Below are positions 6,827 to 15,071 of a stretch of 21,661 bases of DNA, one piece after another. The position numbers were made by a program, and so were the translations under genes. The stretch lies in contig CBDTTM010000023.1 of NCBI GenBank assembly GCA_965363355.1, positions 1 to 21,661 of the forward strand, written 5' to 3'. How positions within the stretch are numbered: position 1 is the stretch's first letter; every line of letters starts with the position of its first letter. This stretch comes from CBDTTM01 sp965363355. GTDB lineage: Bacteria > Bacillota > Negativicutes > Selenomonadales > Selenomonadaceae. Below the pieces are notes generated by a model. It saw only the letters and a list, made by a program, of their open reading frames with translations, was not told the origin of the DNA and did no database searches.

Positions 6827-8623
6827 ATGCAGACAAAAAATATACGTAATTTTTCTATTATTGCTCATATTGATCACGGTAAATCAACGATTGCCGATCG
6901 TTTGATCGAATACACAGGGACTTTGTCCAAAAGGGAAATGGAAGCTCAAGTATTAGATAGTATGGACCTTGAACGAGAACGCGGCATAACCATCAAAGCG
7001 CAAACTGTACGCCTTGACTATCAAGGAGAAGATGGGCAGATGTATGAGCTCAATCTTATCGATACGCCGGGCCATGTCGATTTCACCTATGAGGTTTCAA
7101 GAAGCCTTGCCGCTTGCGAAGGAGCTCTGTTGGTTGTGGATGCGGCTCAAGGGGTAGAAGCGCAGACATTGGCGAATGTCTATATGGCACTGGAAAATGA
7201 ACTAGAAATCATTCCAGTCATCAATAAGATCGATTTGCCAAGTGCTGAGCCGGAAATGGTCAAAAAAGAAATAGAAGATGTCATTGGCCTTGATACTAGC
7301 GATGCCGTCATGGCCAGTGCAAAATCGGGTATTGGCATTAAAGAAATCCTCGATAAAATCGTCGAAAAGGTGCCAAGCCCAAGTGGAGATCCAGAAAAAC
7401 CATTAAAAGCTTTGATTTTTGATTCGAATTTCGATTCATATAAAGGTGTTATTGCCCATATTCGTGTAATCGACGGTTGCATAAAACCAGGAATGACACT
7501 CAAAATGATGGCAACGGGCAAGAGTTTTGAGGTCACCGATATCGGTTGCTTCCGTCCGGCGCCCGTCATTATGCCAGGACTTCATGCCGGACAGGTTGGT
7601 TTTATTGCGGGCAGTCTTAAAAATGTCAAGGATGTGCGTGTCGGCGATACGGTAACGAATGCTGAAAATCCAGCAACGGAAGCTCTTCCTGGTTATCGTG
7701 GCGTCAATCCGATGGTTTACTGTGGACTGTATCCAATCGACAGCGCAGATTATGACAATCTGAAAGATGCATTGGAAAAATTACAGCTAAACGATGCGGC
7801 ATTGATGTTTGAACCGGAAACATCGACTGCTTTGGGCTTTGGTTATCGTTGCGGATTTTTAGGCCTTTTGCATATGGATGTTATTCAGGAACGGTTAGAG
7901 AGAGAATATAATCTCAAGCTCATCACAACGGCTCCGAGTGTAATTTATCATGTTTACAAGACAAATGACGAGATGATCAAAATCGATAATCCTTCGAATC
8001 TGCCGCCAACGACAGAAATCGATCATATCGACGAACCTTACGTCAAGGCGACGGTCATTGTGCCAAACGACTATGTCGGAGCGGTCATGGAAATATCACA
8101 GGAAAAACGCGGAGAATTTAAAAACATGGATTATCTTGATGTCAATCGCGTCATGATAACCTATTATATTCCGCTCAATGAAATCATATATGATTATTTT
8201 GATCGGTTGAAATCATCGACGCGTGGTTATGCATCTCTTGATTATGAATTAGCCGATTATCGCCAGTCAAAGCTTGTTAAACTCGATATTTTGCTCAATG
8301 GCGAAGCTGTCGATGCTTTGTCGATAATTGTTCATATCGATCGTGCGTCAATGCGTGGACGCCAGTTAGCAGCCAAATTAAAAGGAATCATTCCACAGCA
8401 GATGTTTGAAATTCCGATCCAAGCGGCTATTGGCAACAAGGTCATTGCTAGAGAAACGGTTCGTGCAATGAGAAAAGACGTTTTGGCCAAATGTTATGGC
8501 GGTGATATTTCACGTAAACGCAAGCTGCTCGAAAAACAAAAAGAGGGTAAGAAACGCATGAAGTCGGTAGGTTCTGTAGAAGTTCCTCAAGAAGCTTTCA
8601 TGGCGATTTTGAAGATTGATTGA
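6827..8623 (+). CDS. lepA: Elongation factor 4 (LepA), ribosome back-translocase GTPase
   Basis: A 598-residue translational GTPase of the LepA/EF4 family, which binds ribosomes and acts in back-translocation or in initiation and assembly; its exact role is still debated. GTPase motifs are AHIDHGKST (13-21), RGITI (52-56), DTPGH (79-83) and NKID (133-136). The C-terminal domain specific to LepA ends in RKRKLLEKQKEGKKRMKSVG and VEVPQEAFMAILK, and length is standard. A perfect AGGAGG (6816-6821) precedes ATG 6827. The TGA stop overlaps the hemW ATG by one base, so the two are coupled. In Bacillus the same pair, lepA-hemW, precedes hrcA. Confidence 0.98.
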   Translation: MQTKNIRNFSIIAHIDHGKSTIADRLIEYTGTLSKREMEAQVLDSMDLERERGITIKAQTVRLDYQGEDGQMYELNLIDTPGHVDFTYEVSRSLAACEGALLVVDAAQGVEAQTLANVYMALENELEIIPVINKIDLPSAEPEMVKKEIEDVIGLDTSDAVMASAKSGIGIKEILDKIVEKVPSPSGDPEKPLKALIFDSNFDSYKGVIAHIRVIDGCIKPGMTLKMMATGKSFEVTDIGCFRPAPVIMPGLHAGQVGFIAGSLKNVKDVRVGDTVTNAENPATEALPGYRGVNPMVYCGLYPIDSADYDNLKDALEKLQLNDAALMFEPETSTALGFGYRCGFLGLLHMDVIQERLEREYNLKLITTAPSVIYHVYKTNDEMIKIDNPSNLPPTTEIDHIDEPYVKATVIVPNDYVGAVMEISQEKRGEFKNMDYLDVNRVMITYYIPLNEIIYDYFDRLKSSTRGYASLDYELADYRQSKLVKLDILLNGEAVDALSIIVHIDRASMRGRQLAAKLKGIIPQQMFEIPIQAAIGNKVIARETVRAMRKDVLAKCYGGDISRKRKLLEKQKEGKKRMKSVGSVEVPQEAFMAILKID

Positions 8624-9762
8624 TGCAAATCGGATTGTATCTGCATATTCCGTTTTGTCGGCAAAAATGTTTTTATTGTGATTTTGCTTCAGGGCATGGT
8701 ACAGAACTTTTACAGCAAGCGTATACAAAAGCACTTTGCCAGGAAATTGGCCAGGCTGGTCAGCGCTTTGCCGGTGATACCATCCATACGGTCTATATTG
8801 GCGGCGGAACGCCAACGGCTTTGAAAAGTGAATTTTTACGAGATATAATGGAAAAATTGAGAGATTCTTTTGTCCTCGATGAGGTCATTGAATTTACGGT
8901 AGAAGCTAATCCAGGAACTGTGACGCAGGAAAAGCTGGAACTGCTCAAGCATTTTGGTGTCGATCGATTGAGCATTGGTGTCCAAAGTTTTGATGATCGA
9001 TTGCTAAAAAAAATTGGACGCATCCATACGGCTGGCGATGCTTTTTTGGCAATAGCGGAAGCTAGGGCGGCAGGCTTTTCCAATATCAGCATGGATTTGA
9101 TGTATGGATTGCCTGGGCAAACGATGGAGATGCTTCAAAAAAGCGTACAGACTGCACTGACGCAAGGGATTGAGCATATCTCGATTTATGGACTTCAAAT
9201 CGAAGAACAAACCGAATTTTTTGCACGCCGAGAACGAGGTGACCTTGATTTACCGAGCGATGAACTTGTCGATGCGATGTATGAATACATGACGAAGGCT
9301 TTGCCAGCAGCGGGATATGATAGATATGAAATTTCAAATTTTGCCCGCACCGGTTTTATGAGCCGTCATAACATGAGTTATTGGCAAGATAAGGCATATA
9401 TTGGTCTAGGTGCGTCAGCACATTCTTACTATGAAAATCAACGATTTTTCAATGTAGCAGAGACGAATGCATATATCAGTCGACTGATGGCCGGGGAAAG
9501 TCCAGCAGAAATTGAAGAAGAGTCAACTAAAAGCATATTGATGGAAGAGTTTTGTTTTTTGGCGCTGCGTACAGCTCAAGGGATAGATACGAGAGCTTTC
9601 TTACAGAAATTTGGCTGTAGCATCGATTCGGTCTATGGCAGTAACATTTGCAGCTTGCAAAAAAAAGGCCTTATCGTGTATAGTCAGCGATATCTGAGAT
9701 TGACAGAACTTGGAATGAAATACGGAAATGTTGTTTTTTCAGAATTCATATTGGAAAAATGA
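8623..9762 (+). CDS. hemW: Radical SAM heme chaperone HemW
   Basis: A 379-residue radical SAM protein. It carries CRQKCFYC (C12, C16, C19), the CX3CX2C ligands of a 4Fe-4S cluster, followed by Asp-Phe, and the SAM-binding YIGGGTPTAL. The residue after the third Cys and the sequence downstream fit HemW, a heme-binding protein proposed to insert heme into respiratory enzymes, rather than HemN, the oxygen-independent coproporphyrinogen III dehydrogenase, which has an extra Cys two residues on. Older databases label it 'HemN-like'. Other conserved blocks are VEANPG, GVQSFDD, DLMYGLPGQT and RYEISNFAR. ATG 8623 sits in TGATG with the lepA stop; there is no separate SD, so translation is probably coupled. 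A large terminator follows. Confidence 0.95.
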   Translation: MQIGLYLHIPFCRQKCFYCDFASGHGTELLQQAYTKALCQEIGQAGQRFAGDTIHTVYIGGGTPTALKSEFLRDIMEKLRDSFVLDEVIEFTVEANPGTVTQEKLELLKHFGVDRLSIGVQSFDDRLLKKIGRIHTAGDAFLAIAEARAAGFSNISMDLMYGLPGQTMEMLQKSVQTALTQGIEHISIYGLQIEEQTEFFARRERGDLDLPSDELVDAMYEYMTKALPAAGYDRYEISNFARTGFMSRHNMSYWQDKAYIGLGASAHSYYENQRFFNVAETNAYISRLMAGESPAEIEEESTKSILMEEFCFLALRTAQGIDTRAFLQKFGCSIDSVYGSNICSLQKKGLIVYSQRYLRLTELGMKYGNVVFSEFILEK

Positions 9763-9776
9763 CATGGTTAAAGGTG

Positions 9777-9840
9777 TTTGGCAGCAGAGCTCTGCGTAGT
9801 AAAAACAGGGCTTTGCCGCCAAATTCAAATTTTTTATTTT
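9777..9840 (+). terminator. Rho-independent terminator of lepA-hemW
   Basis: Positions 9777-9794 and 9806-9823 pair over 18 bp with two G-U pairs and one A-C mismatch around an 11-base loop. A T-rich tract (TTCAAATTTTTTATTTT, 9824-9840) follows. It lies 15 bases after the hemW stop and isolates the hrcA operon. Confidence 0.8.
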
Positions 9841-9853
9841 GCCTGAAACCATG

Positions 9854-9882
9854 TTGACATTTTTATAAAAGAGTGGTACATT
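9854..9882 (+). promoter_or_regulatory. Sigma-A-type promoter of the hrcA heat-shock operon
   Basis: A perfect TTGACA (9854-9859) and TACATT (9877-9882) are separated by 17 bases, with a TGG extension before the -10. The predicted start near 9889 places the CIRCE operator immediately downstream, inside the 5' end of the transcript. Confidence 0.85.
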
Positions 9883-9893
9883 CTTATTAGACA

Positions 9894-9920
9894 TTAGCAC
9901 TCACTTGTTACGAGTGCTAA
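9894..9920 (+). promoter_or_regulatory. CIRCE operator, binding site of HrcA
   Basis: TTAGCACTC (9894-9902), 9 bases, then GAGTGCTAA (9912-9920): an exact match to the consensus inverted repeat bound by HrcA. It lies between the promoter and the hrcA start, so bound HrcA would block the whole chaperone operon, including its own gene. Confidence 0.98.
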
Positions 9921-9937
9921 CAATAGGGGGTGGGATA

Positions 9938-10963
9938 ATGCTAAACGAACGAAAACGACGAATTCTTCAAGCGATTATCAATGATTATATTTCCACCGCA
10001 GAACCTATTGGCTCTAGGACAATTGCTCGCAAATACGATTTGGGAGTGAGTTCGGCTACTATCCGCAATGAGATGGCCGATTTGGAATTGCTTGGTTATA
10101 TTGAGCAGCTCCATACTTCATCGGGCCGTATTCCGTCCTCCAAAGGATATCGCTTTTATGTCGATGATCTTCTGAGCCCGGAATCAATGACCCCGAATGA
10201 AATGACTTTGATCAAAAATTGGTATAAGGCAAAGGTTCAAAGATTAGACGAAGTTTTTCAAGAAACGGCTAAGATTATATCACGAATGACAAAGAATGTT
10301 TCATTAGTGCTTGCACCGCAGTTATCACAAGCTATGTTCAGGTCTCTGCAGTTTTTGCCGCTTGACGCGAATCGTGTCATTGCGGTCATCATGACCGATG
10401 TTGGCTTTATTGAAAACAAGATCATTGTCATGCCGTCCGGTGCTTCCTTTGAAGATTTTCAGCGAATCGCCCTTTCAATCAATGAGTGCTTGGCTGGAAA
10501 AGCGCTTGATTCAATCAGTACATCGATGCTTAGGAAAATCGAAGCGGAAATCAAAGATAGTTCTTTGTTTGATGCTGCGCTTGAAGTGATACATCGAGCG
10601 TTGGCCGAAGAAAAGAAGGAGCGTATATACCTCGGTGGTACAACGCAGCTTCTAAGTCAGCCGGAGTTTCGCGATGTTGAAAAGGTCAAGGCGATATTGC
10701 TGATGCTCGAAGAAGAGCAGCTTTTGTGCGATATCTTAAACGCACAAAAAAGTGAAGGCCTCAGCGTCACGATTGGCCAGGAAAATAAATACAGCGGCAT
10801 TCAAGAGTGTAGTATCATAAGTGCTACCTATCATTTTGATGGCGAATTGCTCGGCACGATTGCCGTGCTTGGTCCGACTCGCATGGAATACGCAAGGACA
10901 ATGGCATTGCTCGATTTCATGAATGCGAATTTAGCGCAGGTATTAAAACAATTCAGATGGTAG
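9938..10963 (+). CDS. hrcA: Heat-inducible transcription repressor HrcA
   Basis: A 341-residue repressor of class I heat-shock genes that binds CIRCE and, in studied species, needs GroEL to stay active. The N-terminal winged helix (about 1-75) shows LNERKRRILQAIINDYI, EPIGSRTIA and GVSSATIRNEMADLE, then the conserved LLGYIEQLHTSSGRIPSSKG across two blocks and YRFYVD. The C-terminal effector domain has TIGQEN and LGTIAVLGPTRMEY, both typical. ATG 9938 follows AGGGGGTGG (9925-9933). An upstream in-frame TTG at 9905 lies within the CIRCE operator and is rejected. The gene opens hrcA-grpE-dnaK-dnaJ, with 53 bases to grpE and no promoter seen between them. Confidence 0.97.
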   Translation: MLNERKRRILQAIINDYISTAEPIGSRTIARKYDLGVSSATIRNEMADLELLGYIEQLHTSSGRIPSSKGYRFYVDDLLSPESMTPNEMTLIKNWYKAKVQRLDEVFQETAKIISRMTKNVSLVLAPQLSQAMFRSLQFLPLDANRVIAVIMTDVGFIENKIIVMPSGASFEDFQRIALSINECLAGKALDSISTSMLRKIEAEIKDSSLFDAALEVIHRALAEEKKERIYLGGTTQLLSQPEFRDVEKVKAILLMLEEEQLLCDILNAQKSEGLSVTIGQENKYSGIQECSIISATYHFDGELLGTIAVLGPTRMEYARTMALLDFMNANLAQVLKQFRW

Positions 10964-11016
10964 CGTAAAACTGCCATAAAAGTGTATAGAGTGCAAAAAG
11001 AGGTGAGGTTTTGAAA

Positions 11017-11616
11017 ATGCCGTTTATGAAGGAAGAAATGAAGAAAAAAGATGAGGCTATCTTAGCCGATATGGACAAGGAAATCAAGCAGGCAGAAGAA
11101 GCTGAAGAAACAGCAAATGAAGCAAACGATTCCAACGAAGACAGCAGTGCAGTAGACCAAGCTGCAATTCAGGCAGAGCTTGATAAAAAGGCACAAGAGC
11201 TGCAAGAATCAGAAGATCGTTTGATGCGCCTGCGCGCTGATTTCGATAATTTCCGCCGTAGGACCCGTCAAGAAAAAGAAGAATTGTCCGCAGTTGTGCT
11301 GCAAGGCATTTTGGCAGATCTTTTGCCGCTTCTTGATAATTTTGAACGCGCCTTGGCTGTGGAAACATCCGCAGAAGAAGCCTTCAAAGAGGGCATGTCT
11401 ATGGTGTATAATCAGTTTGTTGCTAGTCTGCAAAAAAATGGCTTAGAGCCAATCAAAGCTGTTGGCGAGAAATTCGATCCGAATTTTCATCAGGCAGTCA
11501 TGCGGGTAGAAGATGCTGGTCAAGAAGACGATACCATCATTGAAGAACTGCAAAAAGGATACATGGCTCATGGCCGGGTGATTCGTCCGAGCATGGTCAA
11601 GGTAGTAGCTAATTAA
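11017..11616 (+). CDS. grpE: Nucleotide exchange factor GrpE
   Basis: A 199-residue GrpE, the homodimeric factor that releases ADP from DnaK. An acidic, poorly conserved N-terminal part (about 1-60) leads into a long coiled coil and the beta-wing C-terminal domain. Signatures are RLRADFDNFRRRTRQEKEE, LLPLLDNFERAL, FDPNFHQAV and the closing GYMAHGRVIRPSMVKV. ATG 11017 lies eight bases after GAGG (11005-11008); the TTG two codons earlier is only two bases from that SD and is less likely. The gap to dnaK is 73 bases, AT-rich, with two small hairpins and no clear promoter. Confidence 0.95.
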   Translation: MPFMKEEMKKKDEAILADMDKEIKQAEEAEETANEANDSNEDSSAVDQAAIQAELDKKAQELQESEDRLMRLRADFDNFRRRTRQEKEELSAVVLQGILADLLPLLDNFERALAVETSAEEAFKEGMSMVYNQFVASLQKNGLEPIKAVGEKFDPNFHQAVMRVEDAGQEDDTIIEELQKGYMAHGRVIRPSMVKVVAN

Positions 11617-11689
11617 ACAGGTTATTTTCTTATATGCAGCATATAAAGATAAATATTAAATTTTAGTTTAATCTGAGGGGGATATTTAT

Positions 11690-13540
11690 ATGTCAAAAGT
11701 AATTGGTATTGACTTAGGTACAACAAATTCAGTTGTAGCTGTTATGGAAGGCGGCGAACCTACCGTCATCACAAATCCGGAAGGCAGCCGTTTGACACCA
11801 TCGGTTGTCGGTTTCTCAAAAAATGGCGAACGTTTAGTAGGCCAGTTGGCAAAACGTCAGGCTGTATCGAATCCAGATGGTACATTCTCATCCATTAAAC
11901 GCCATATGGGTACAGATTATAAAGTCAGTGTTGATGGCAAAAACTATACACCACAGGAAATCTCGGCAATGATTTTGCAAAAGCTTAAAGCGGATGCAGA
12001 AGCATATTTGGGCGAAAGTGTTACACAGGCTGTAATTACGGTTCCTGCATATTTCAATGACAGTCAGCGCCAGGCAACAAAAGATGCTGGTAAAATCGCA
12101 GGCCTTGATGTACTTCGTATCATCAATGAACCTACAGCAGCAGCTCTTGCCTATGGTATGGACAAAGGTGAAGAACATACGATTCTCGTATTTGACCTTG
12201 GTGGCGGTACGTTCGACGTATCCATCTTGGAACTTGGCGATGGCGTATTTGAAGTAAAAGCTACGAACGGTAACAACCGTTTGGGCGGGGACGACTTTGA
12301 CCAACGTGTTATGAACTGGATGGTCGACGAATTCAAAAAAGCGAACGGCATCGATCTTTCTGCGGATAAAATGAGCGCACAGCGTTTGATTGAAGCAGCT
12401 GAAAAAGCAAAAATCGAATTGTCGAATATGCTTTCGACCAATATCAATCTGCCATTCATCACAGCAGATGCGAGCGGTCCAAAACATTTGGACTTGACTT
12501 TAAGCAGAGCAAAATTCGATGAATTGACAGCTGACTTAGTTGAATCTACGATGGGGCCTACTCGTCAAGCATTGAAAGATGCTGGTCTTAATGCCAGTGA
12601 TATCGATAAAATCATCTTGGTTGGTGGTTCGAGCCGTATCCCAGCAGTTCAAGAAGGCATTAAAAAGAATTTGGCTAAAGAACCTCATCGCGGTGTAAAT
12701 CCAGATGAATGCGTTGCTATTGGTGCAGCTATCCAGGCAGGTGTCCTTGTCGGCGAAGTTAAAGATGTACTTCTTTTGGATGTAACACCACTTTCCTTGG
12801 GTATTGAAACATTAGGCGGCGTTTGCACGAAAATCATTGAACGCAACACAACGATTCCAGCATCGAAGAGCCAGGTGTTCTCGACGGCTGCGGACAACCA
12901 GCCTTCCGTTGATATTCATGTTCTTCAGGGCGAACGCGAAATGGCAGCTGGCAACAAGACTTTGGGCCGTTTTGAGCTTTCCGATATTCCACCAGCTCCA
13001 AGAGGTGTTCCTCGTATCGAAGTTTCCTTTGATATCGATGCCAATGGTATCGTGCATGTATCGGCAAAAGATCTTGGTACAGGCAAAGAACAAAAGATTA
13101 CGATCACGTCCGACAGCGGCATGAGCAAAGATGATATCGATCGTATGGTCAAAGAAGCTGAAGCTCACGCTTCCGAAGATAAACAGCGTAAAGATGAAGT
13201 TGAAACTAGAAATAGTGCAGATTCTTTGGTTTATCAGGCTGAAAAAACAATCAAAGATCTCGGAGACAAAGCCGATAAAGCTTTGGTTGAAAAAATTCAG
13301 GCTGCTTCTGAAACCGTTAAAGAAGCACTCAAAGGCACAGACCTTGAAGCTATTAAGAAAGCAACAGAAGAATTGCAAAAACCACTTTATGAACTCAGTG
13401 CAGCCGCTTATCAGGCAGCTGAAGCCGCTGGTGCAGGTGCGGCTCCTGGAGCAGATGCCCCAGGTCAGCAAGCTGGCGCTAAAAAAGATGACGATGTAGT
13501 CGATGCTGAGTACAAAGTCGTTGACGACGAAAAAAAATAA
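11690..13540 (+). CDS. dnaK: Molecular chaperone DnaK (Hsp70)
   Basis: A 616-residue Hsp70. The N-terminal ATPase domain (about 1-360) starts with GIDLGTTNSVVAV (6-18) and shows YFNDSQRQATKDAG, the phosphate-loop VFDLGGGTFDVSIL, and ILVGGSSRIPAVQ. The conserved linker DVLLLDVTPLSLGIETLGG leads to the beta-sandwich substrate-binding domain, the helical lid, and a disordered tail ending VVDAEYKVVDDEKK. The protein is complete and of normal length. GAGGGGG at 11675-11681 is a strong SD. It works with GrpE upstream and DnaJ downstream. The 225-base gap to dnaJ is unusually long for this operon and carries a strong hairpin. Confidence 0.98.
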   Translation: MSKVIGIDLGTTNSVVAVMEGGEPTVITNPEGSRLTPSVVGFSKNGERLVGQLAKRQAVSNPDGTFSSIKRHMGTDYKVSVDGKNYTPQEISAMILQKLKADAEAYLGESVTQAVITVPAYFNDSQRQATKDAGKIAGLDVLRIINEPTAAALAYGMDKGEEHTILVFDLGGGTFDVSILELGDGVFEVKATNGNNRLGGDDFDQRVMNWMVDEFKKANGIDLSADKMSAQRLIEAAEKAKIELSNMLSTNINLPFITADASGPKHLDLTLSRAKFDELTADLVESTMGPTRQALKDAGLNASDIDKIILVGGSSRIPAVQEGIKKNLAKEPHRGVNPDECVAIGAAIQAGVLVGEVKDVLLLDVTPLSLGIETLGGVCTKIIERNTTIPASKSQVFSTAADNQPSVDIHVLQGEREMAAGNKTLGRFELSDIPPAPRGVPRIEVSFDIDANGIVHVSAKDLGTGKEQKITITSDSGMSKDDIDRMVKEAEAHASEDKQRKDEVETRNSADSLVYQAEKTIKDLGDKADKALVEKIQAASETVKEALKGTDLEAIKKATEELQKPLYELSAAAYQAAEAAGAGAAPGADAPGQQAGAKKDDDVVDAEYKVVDDEKK

Positions 13541-13697
13541 AAACTGACAAAAGCCTTTAGGTAATTTTGTTGGAAAGATATAAGCTTATCGAGAGAAGGT
13601 GCCATGTTGGCTCAAAATCTTCGGATAGCTTAGTTCGAGGTCAGAGACAGTATTTTCTCAATAGAGGTCGATACCGTTTCTTAACTAGGATAAACCT

Positions 13698-13729
13698 GAT
13701 GACTCCGGCTGATTCCAGCCGGAGTCATC
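13698..13729 (+). terminator. Strong hairpin between dnaK and dnaJ: partial terminator or mRNA stabiliser
   Basis: GATGACTCCGGCTG (13698-13711) and CAGCCGGAGTCATC (13716-13729) form a perfect 14-bp GC-rich stem with a 4-base loop. The following bases, CGATTAATTTG, lack a real T-run. It is thus a poor intrinsic terminator and may attenuate dnaJ or protect the 3' end of a processed dnaK message. The rest of the gap (13541-13697) shows no credible gene. Confidence 0.5.
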
Positions 13730-13765
13730 CGATTAATTTGAGATCTAAAGTTTAGGTGGTGCAAA

Positions 13766-14914
13766 GTGAGTAATAAGCGCGATTATTATGAAGTCTTGGG
13801 CGTAGAAAAAGGCGCTTCCGAGACGGAGATAAAAAAAGCATTTAAAAAGATGGCACGTAAGTATCATCCGGATCTTAACCGGGATAATCCCAAAGAAGCT
13901 GAAGTTAAATTTAAAGAATTGAACGAGGCCTATGAGGTTTTATCGGACGCACAGAAAAAAGCACAGTATGACCAATTCGGACATGCGGCTTTTGATGGCT
14001 CTGGTGGCGGTGCCGGTGGCTTTGGTGGTGGTTTTGGCGGATTTAGCGGTGGCGGAGAAGGCTTTGGCGATATCTTCGACATGTTTTTTGGCGGTGGTGG
14101 CGGACGTAGTTCGCGCCGTCCTGGTCCAGAACGCGGCAGCGATCTTCGTTATGACCTGGAAATAGAATTTGAAGAAGCTGCGTTTGGCAAAGAAGTGGAA
14201 CTCAATATTCCAAGGACAGAAGAATGCGATAGTTGCCATGGCAGTGGTGCAGCTGCGGGAACGCAACCAGAGCAATGCCCGCAATGCCAAGGTACAGGGC
14301 AGGTACAGTATGCACAAAATACACCGTTTGGGCGCATGGTCAACTCAAGAAGCTGCGAACGCTGCGGTGGTACTGGCAAAATCATAAAAACGCCATGTAA
14401 ATCTTGCAGTGGAAAAGGTACAAAACGTGTTCAGCGCAAAATCAGTGTCAAGATTCCAGGCGGCGTTGACAATGGCTCGCGCATCCGTGTCTCTGGCGGC
14501 GGCGAAGCTGGCGTACGCGGTGGTGGACCTGGTGATTTGTACGTATATGTTTTTGTTAAATCACATAAATTCTTTGAACGTGACGGTGCAGATGTCCTTT
14601 GTGAAGTGCCGATTTCATTTGTACAGGCAACCCTTGGTGATACGGTTGAAGTGCCGACGCTCGATGGTAAGGTTGAAATTACGATTCCGGCAGGAATCCA
14701 GTCTGGTAAAGTGCTGCGGCTCAAGGGCAAAGGCATTCCTTTTTTACGCGGACAGGGTCGTGGCGATCAGCATGTGAGGGTGAAGGTTTTGACTCCGCAA
14801 AAACTCAGTTCCCGGCAAAAAGAATTGCTTAAGGAATTTGGTGAAGAGGGCGGAACCAATGTTAACCCAGAGCAAAAGAGCTTTATGGATAATCTGAAAA
14901 AATTCTTTAAGTAA
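13766..14914 (+). CDS. dnaJ: Chaperone protein DnaJ (Hsp40, class A)
   Basis: A 382-residue type I Hsp40 that delivers unfolded clients to DnaK and stimulates its ATPase. The J domain (about 5-70) has the HPD triplet at 34-36. A glycine/phenylalanine-rich region follows (about 79-112). Next come four CxxCxGxG zinc repeats: CDSCHGSG (154-161), CPQCQGTG (171-178), CERCGGTG (197-204) and CKSCSGKG (211-218). The C-terminal client-binding domains end in a typical LLKEFGEE segment. All parts are present, so it is a functional class A DnaJ. Translation starts at GTG 13766, after AGGTGG (13754-13759); no ATG fits the N-terminus. It is the last heat-shock gene before a new promoter for prmA. Confidence 0.97.
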   Translation: MSNKRDYYEVLGVEKGASETEIKKAFKKMARKYHPDLNRDNPKEAEVKFKELNEAYEVLSDAQKKAQYDQFGHAAFDGSGGGAGGFGGGFGGFSGGGEGFGDIFDMFFGGGGGRSSRRPGPERGSDLRYDLEIEFEEAAFGKEVELNIPRTEECDSCHGSGAAAGTQPEQCPQCQGTGQVQYAQNTPFGRMVNSRSCERCGGTGKIIKTPCKSCSGKGTKRVQRKISVKIPGGVDNGSRIRVSGGGEAGVRGGGPGDLYVYVFVKSHKFFERDGADVLCEVPISFVQATLGDTVEVPTLDGKVEITIPAGIQSGKVLRLKGKGIPFLRGQGRGDQHVRVKVLTPQKLSSRQKELLKEFGEEGGTNVNPEQKSFMDNLKKFFK

Positions 14915-14959
14915 AGGGTAGTCGATACAAAAACTACTGTTGGATTTTTAGGGATTATA

Positions 14960-14988
14960 TTGTTTAAAACGAATTTTTGACATATAAT
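14960..14988 (+). promoter_or_regulatory. Promoter upstream of prmA (first of two overlapping)
   Basis: TTGTTT (14960-14965) and a perfect TATAAT (14983-14988) are separated by 17 bases. Transcription would start near 14995, only about 14 bases before the large hairpin at 15009. Confidence 0.6.
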
Positions 14989-15005
14989 CAAATCAAGGTT
15001 AGATT
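14977..15005 (+). promoter_or_regulatory. Alternative overlapping promoter upstream of prmA
   Basis: A perfect TTGACA (14977-14982) and TAGATT (15000-15005) are also 17 bases apart. This pair overlaps the first promoter, and the two could not be occupied at once. Its start site, near 15012, would fall inside the hairpin and weaken it, so the choice of promoter could matter. Confidence 0.4.
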
Positions 15006-15008
15006 ACA

Positions 15009-15071
15009 GCCGAGGCATCTTCGGTACGGCAGGATAACTTGCCTACCGGATGCTCTCGGCCTTGCTTTTTG
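15009..15071 (+). terminator. Terminator-like hairpin in the prmA leader (attenuator or end of a small RNA)
   Basis: Four consecutive stems stack with only small bulges: GCCGAG/CTCGGC (15009-15014/15055-15060), GCATC/GATGC (15015-15019/15049-15053), CGGTA/TACCG (15022-15026/15044-15048) and GGCAGG/CTTGCC (15028-15033/15038-15043, one G-U), with an ATAA loop. CTTGCTTTTTG follows. It can end read-through from dnaJ, and also any transcript starting at the promoters just upstream. Confidence 0.75.

Noticed and set aside
11888..12487. 199-codon open frame on the minus strand opposite dnaK
   Set aside because: Antisense frame in a strongly codon-biased gene; composition is Phe/Cys/Ile-rich and it resembles no family.
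12812..13471. 219-codon open frame on the minus strand opposite the 3' half of dnaK
   Set aside because: It is antisense to a complete, highly conserved gene, has a Phe/Cys-rich composition without a recognisable domain, and no SD.
13567..13755. 62-codon frame in the dnaK-dnaJ gap
   Set aside because: Starts with TTG, has no SD, reads across the 14-bp hairpin, and shows no family-like sequence.
13541..13765. T-box or other known riboswitch in the dnaK-dnaJ gap
   Set aside because: No T-box sequence or other riboswitch core that I know is visible, and the downstream gene is a chaperone.
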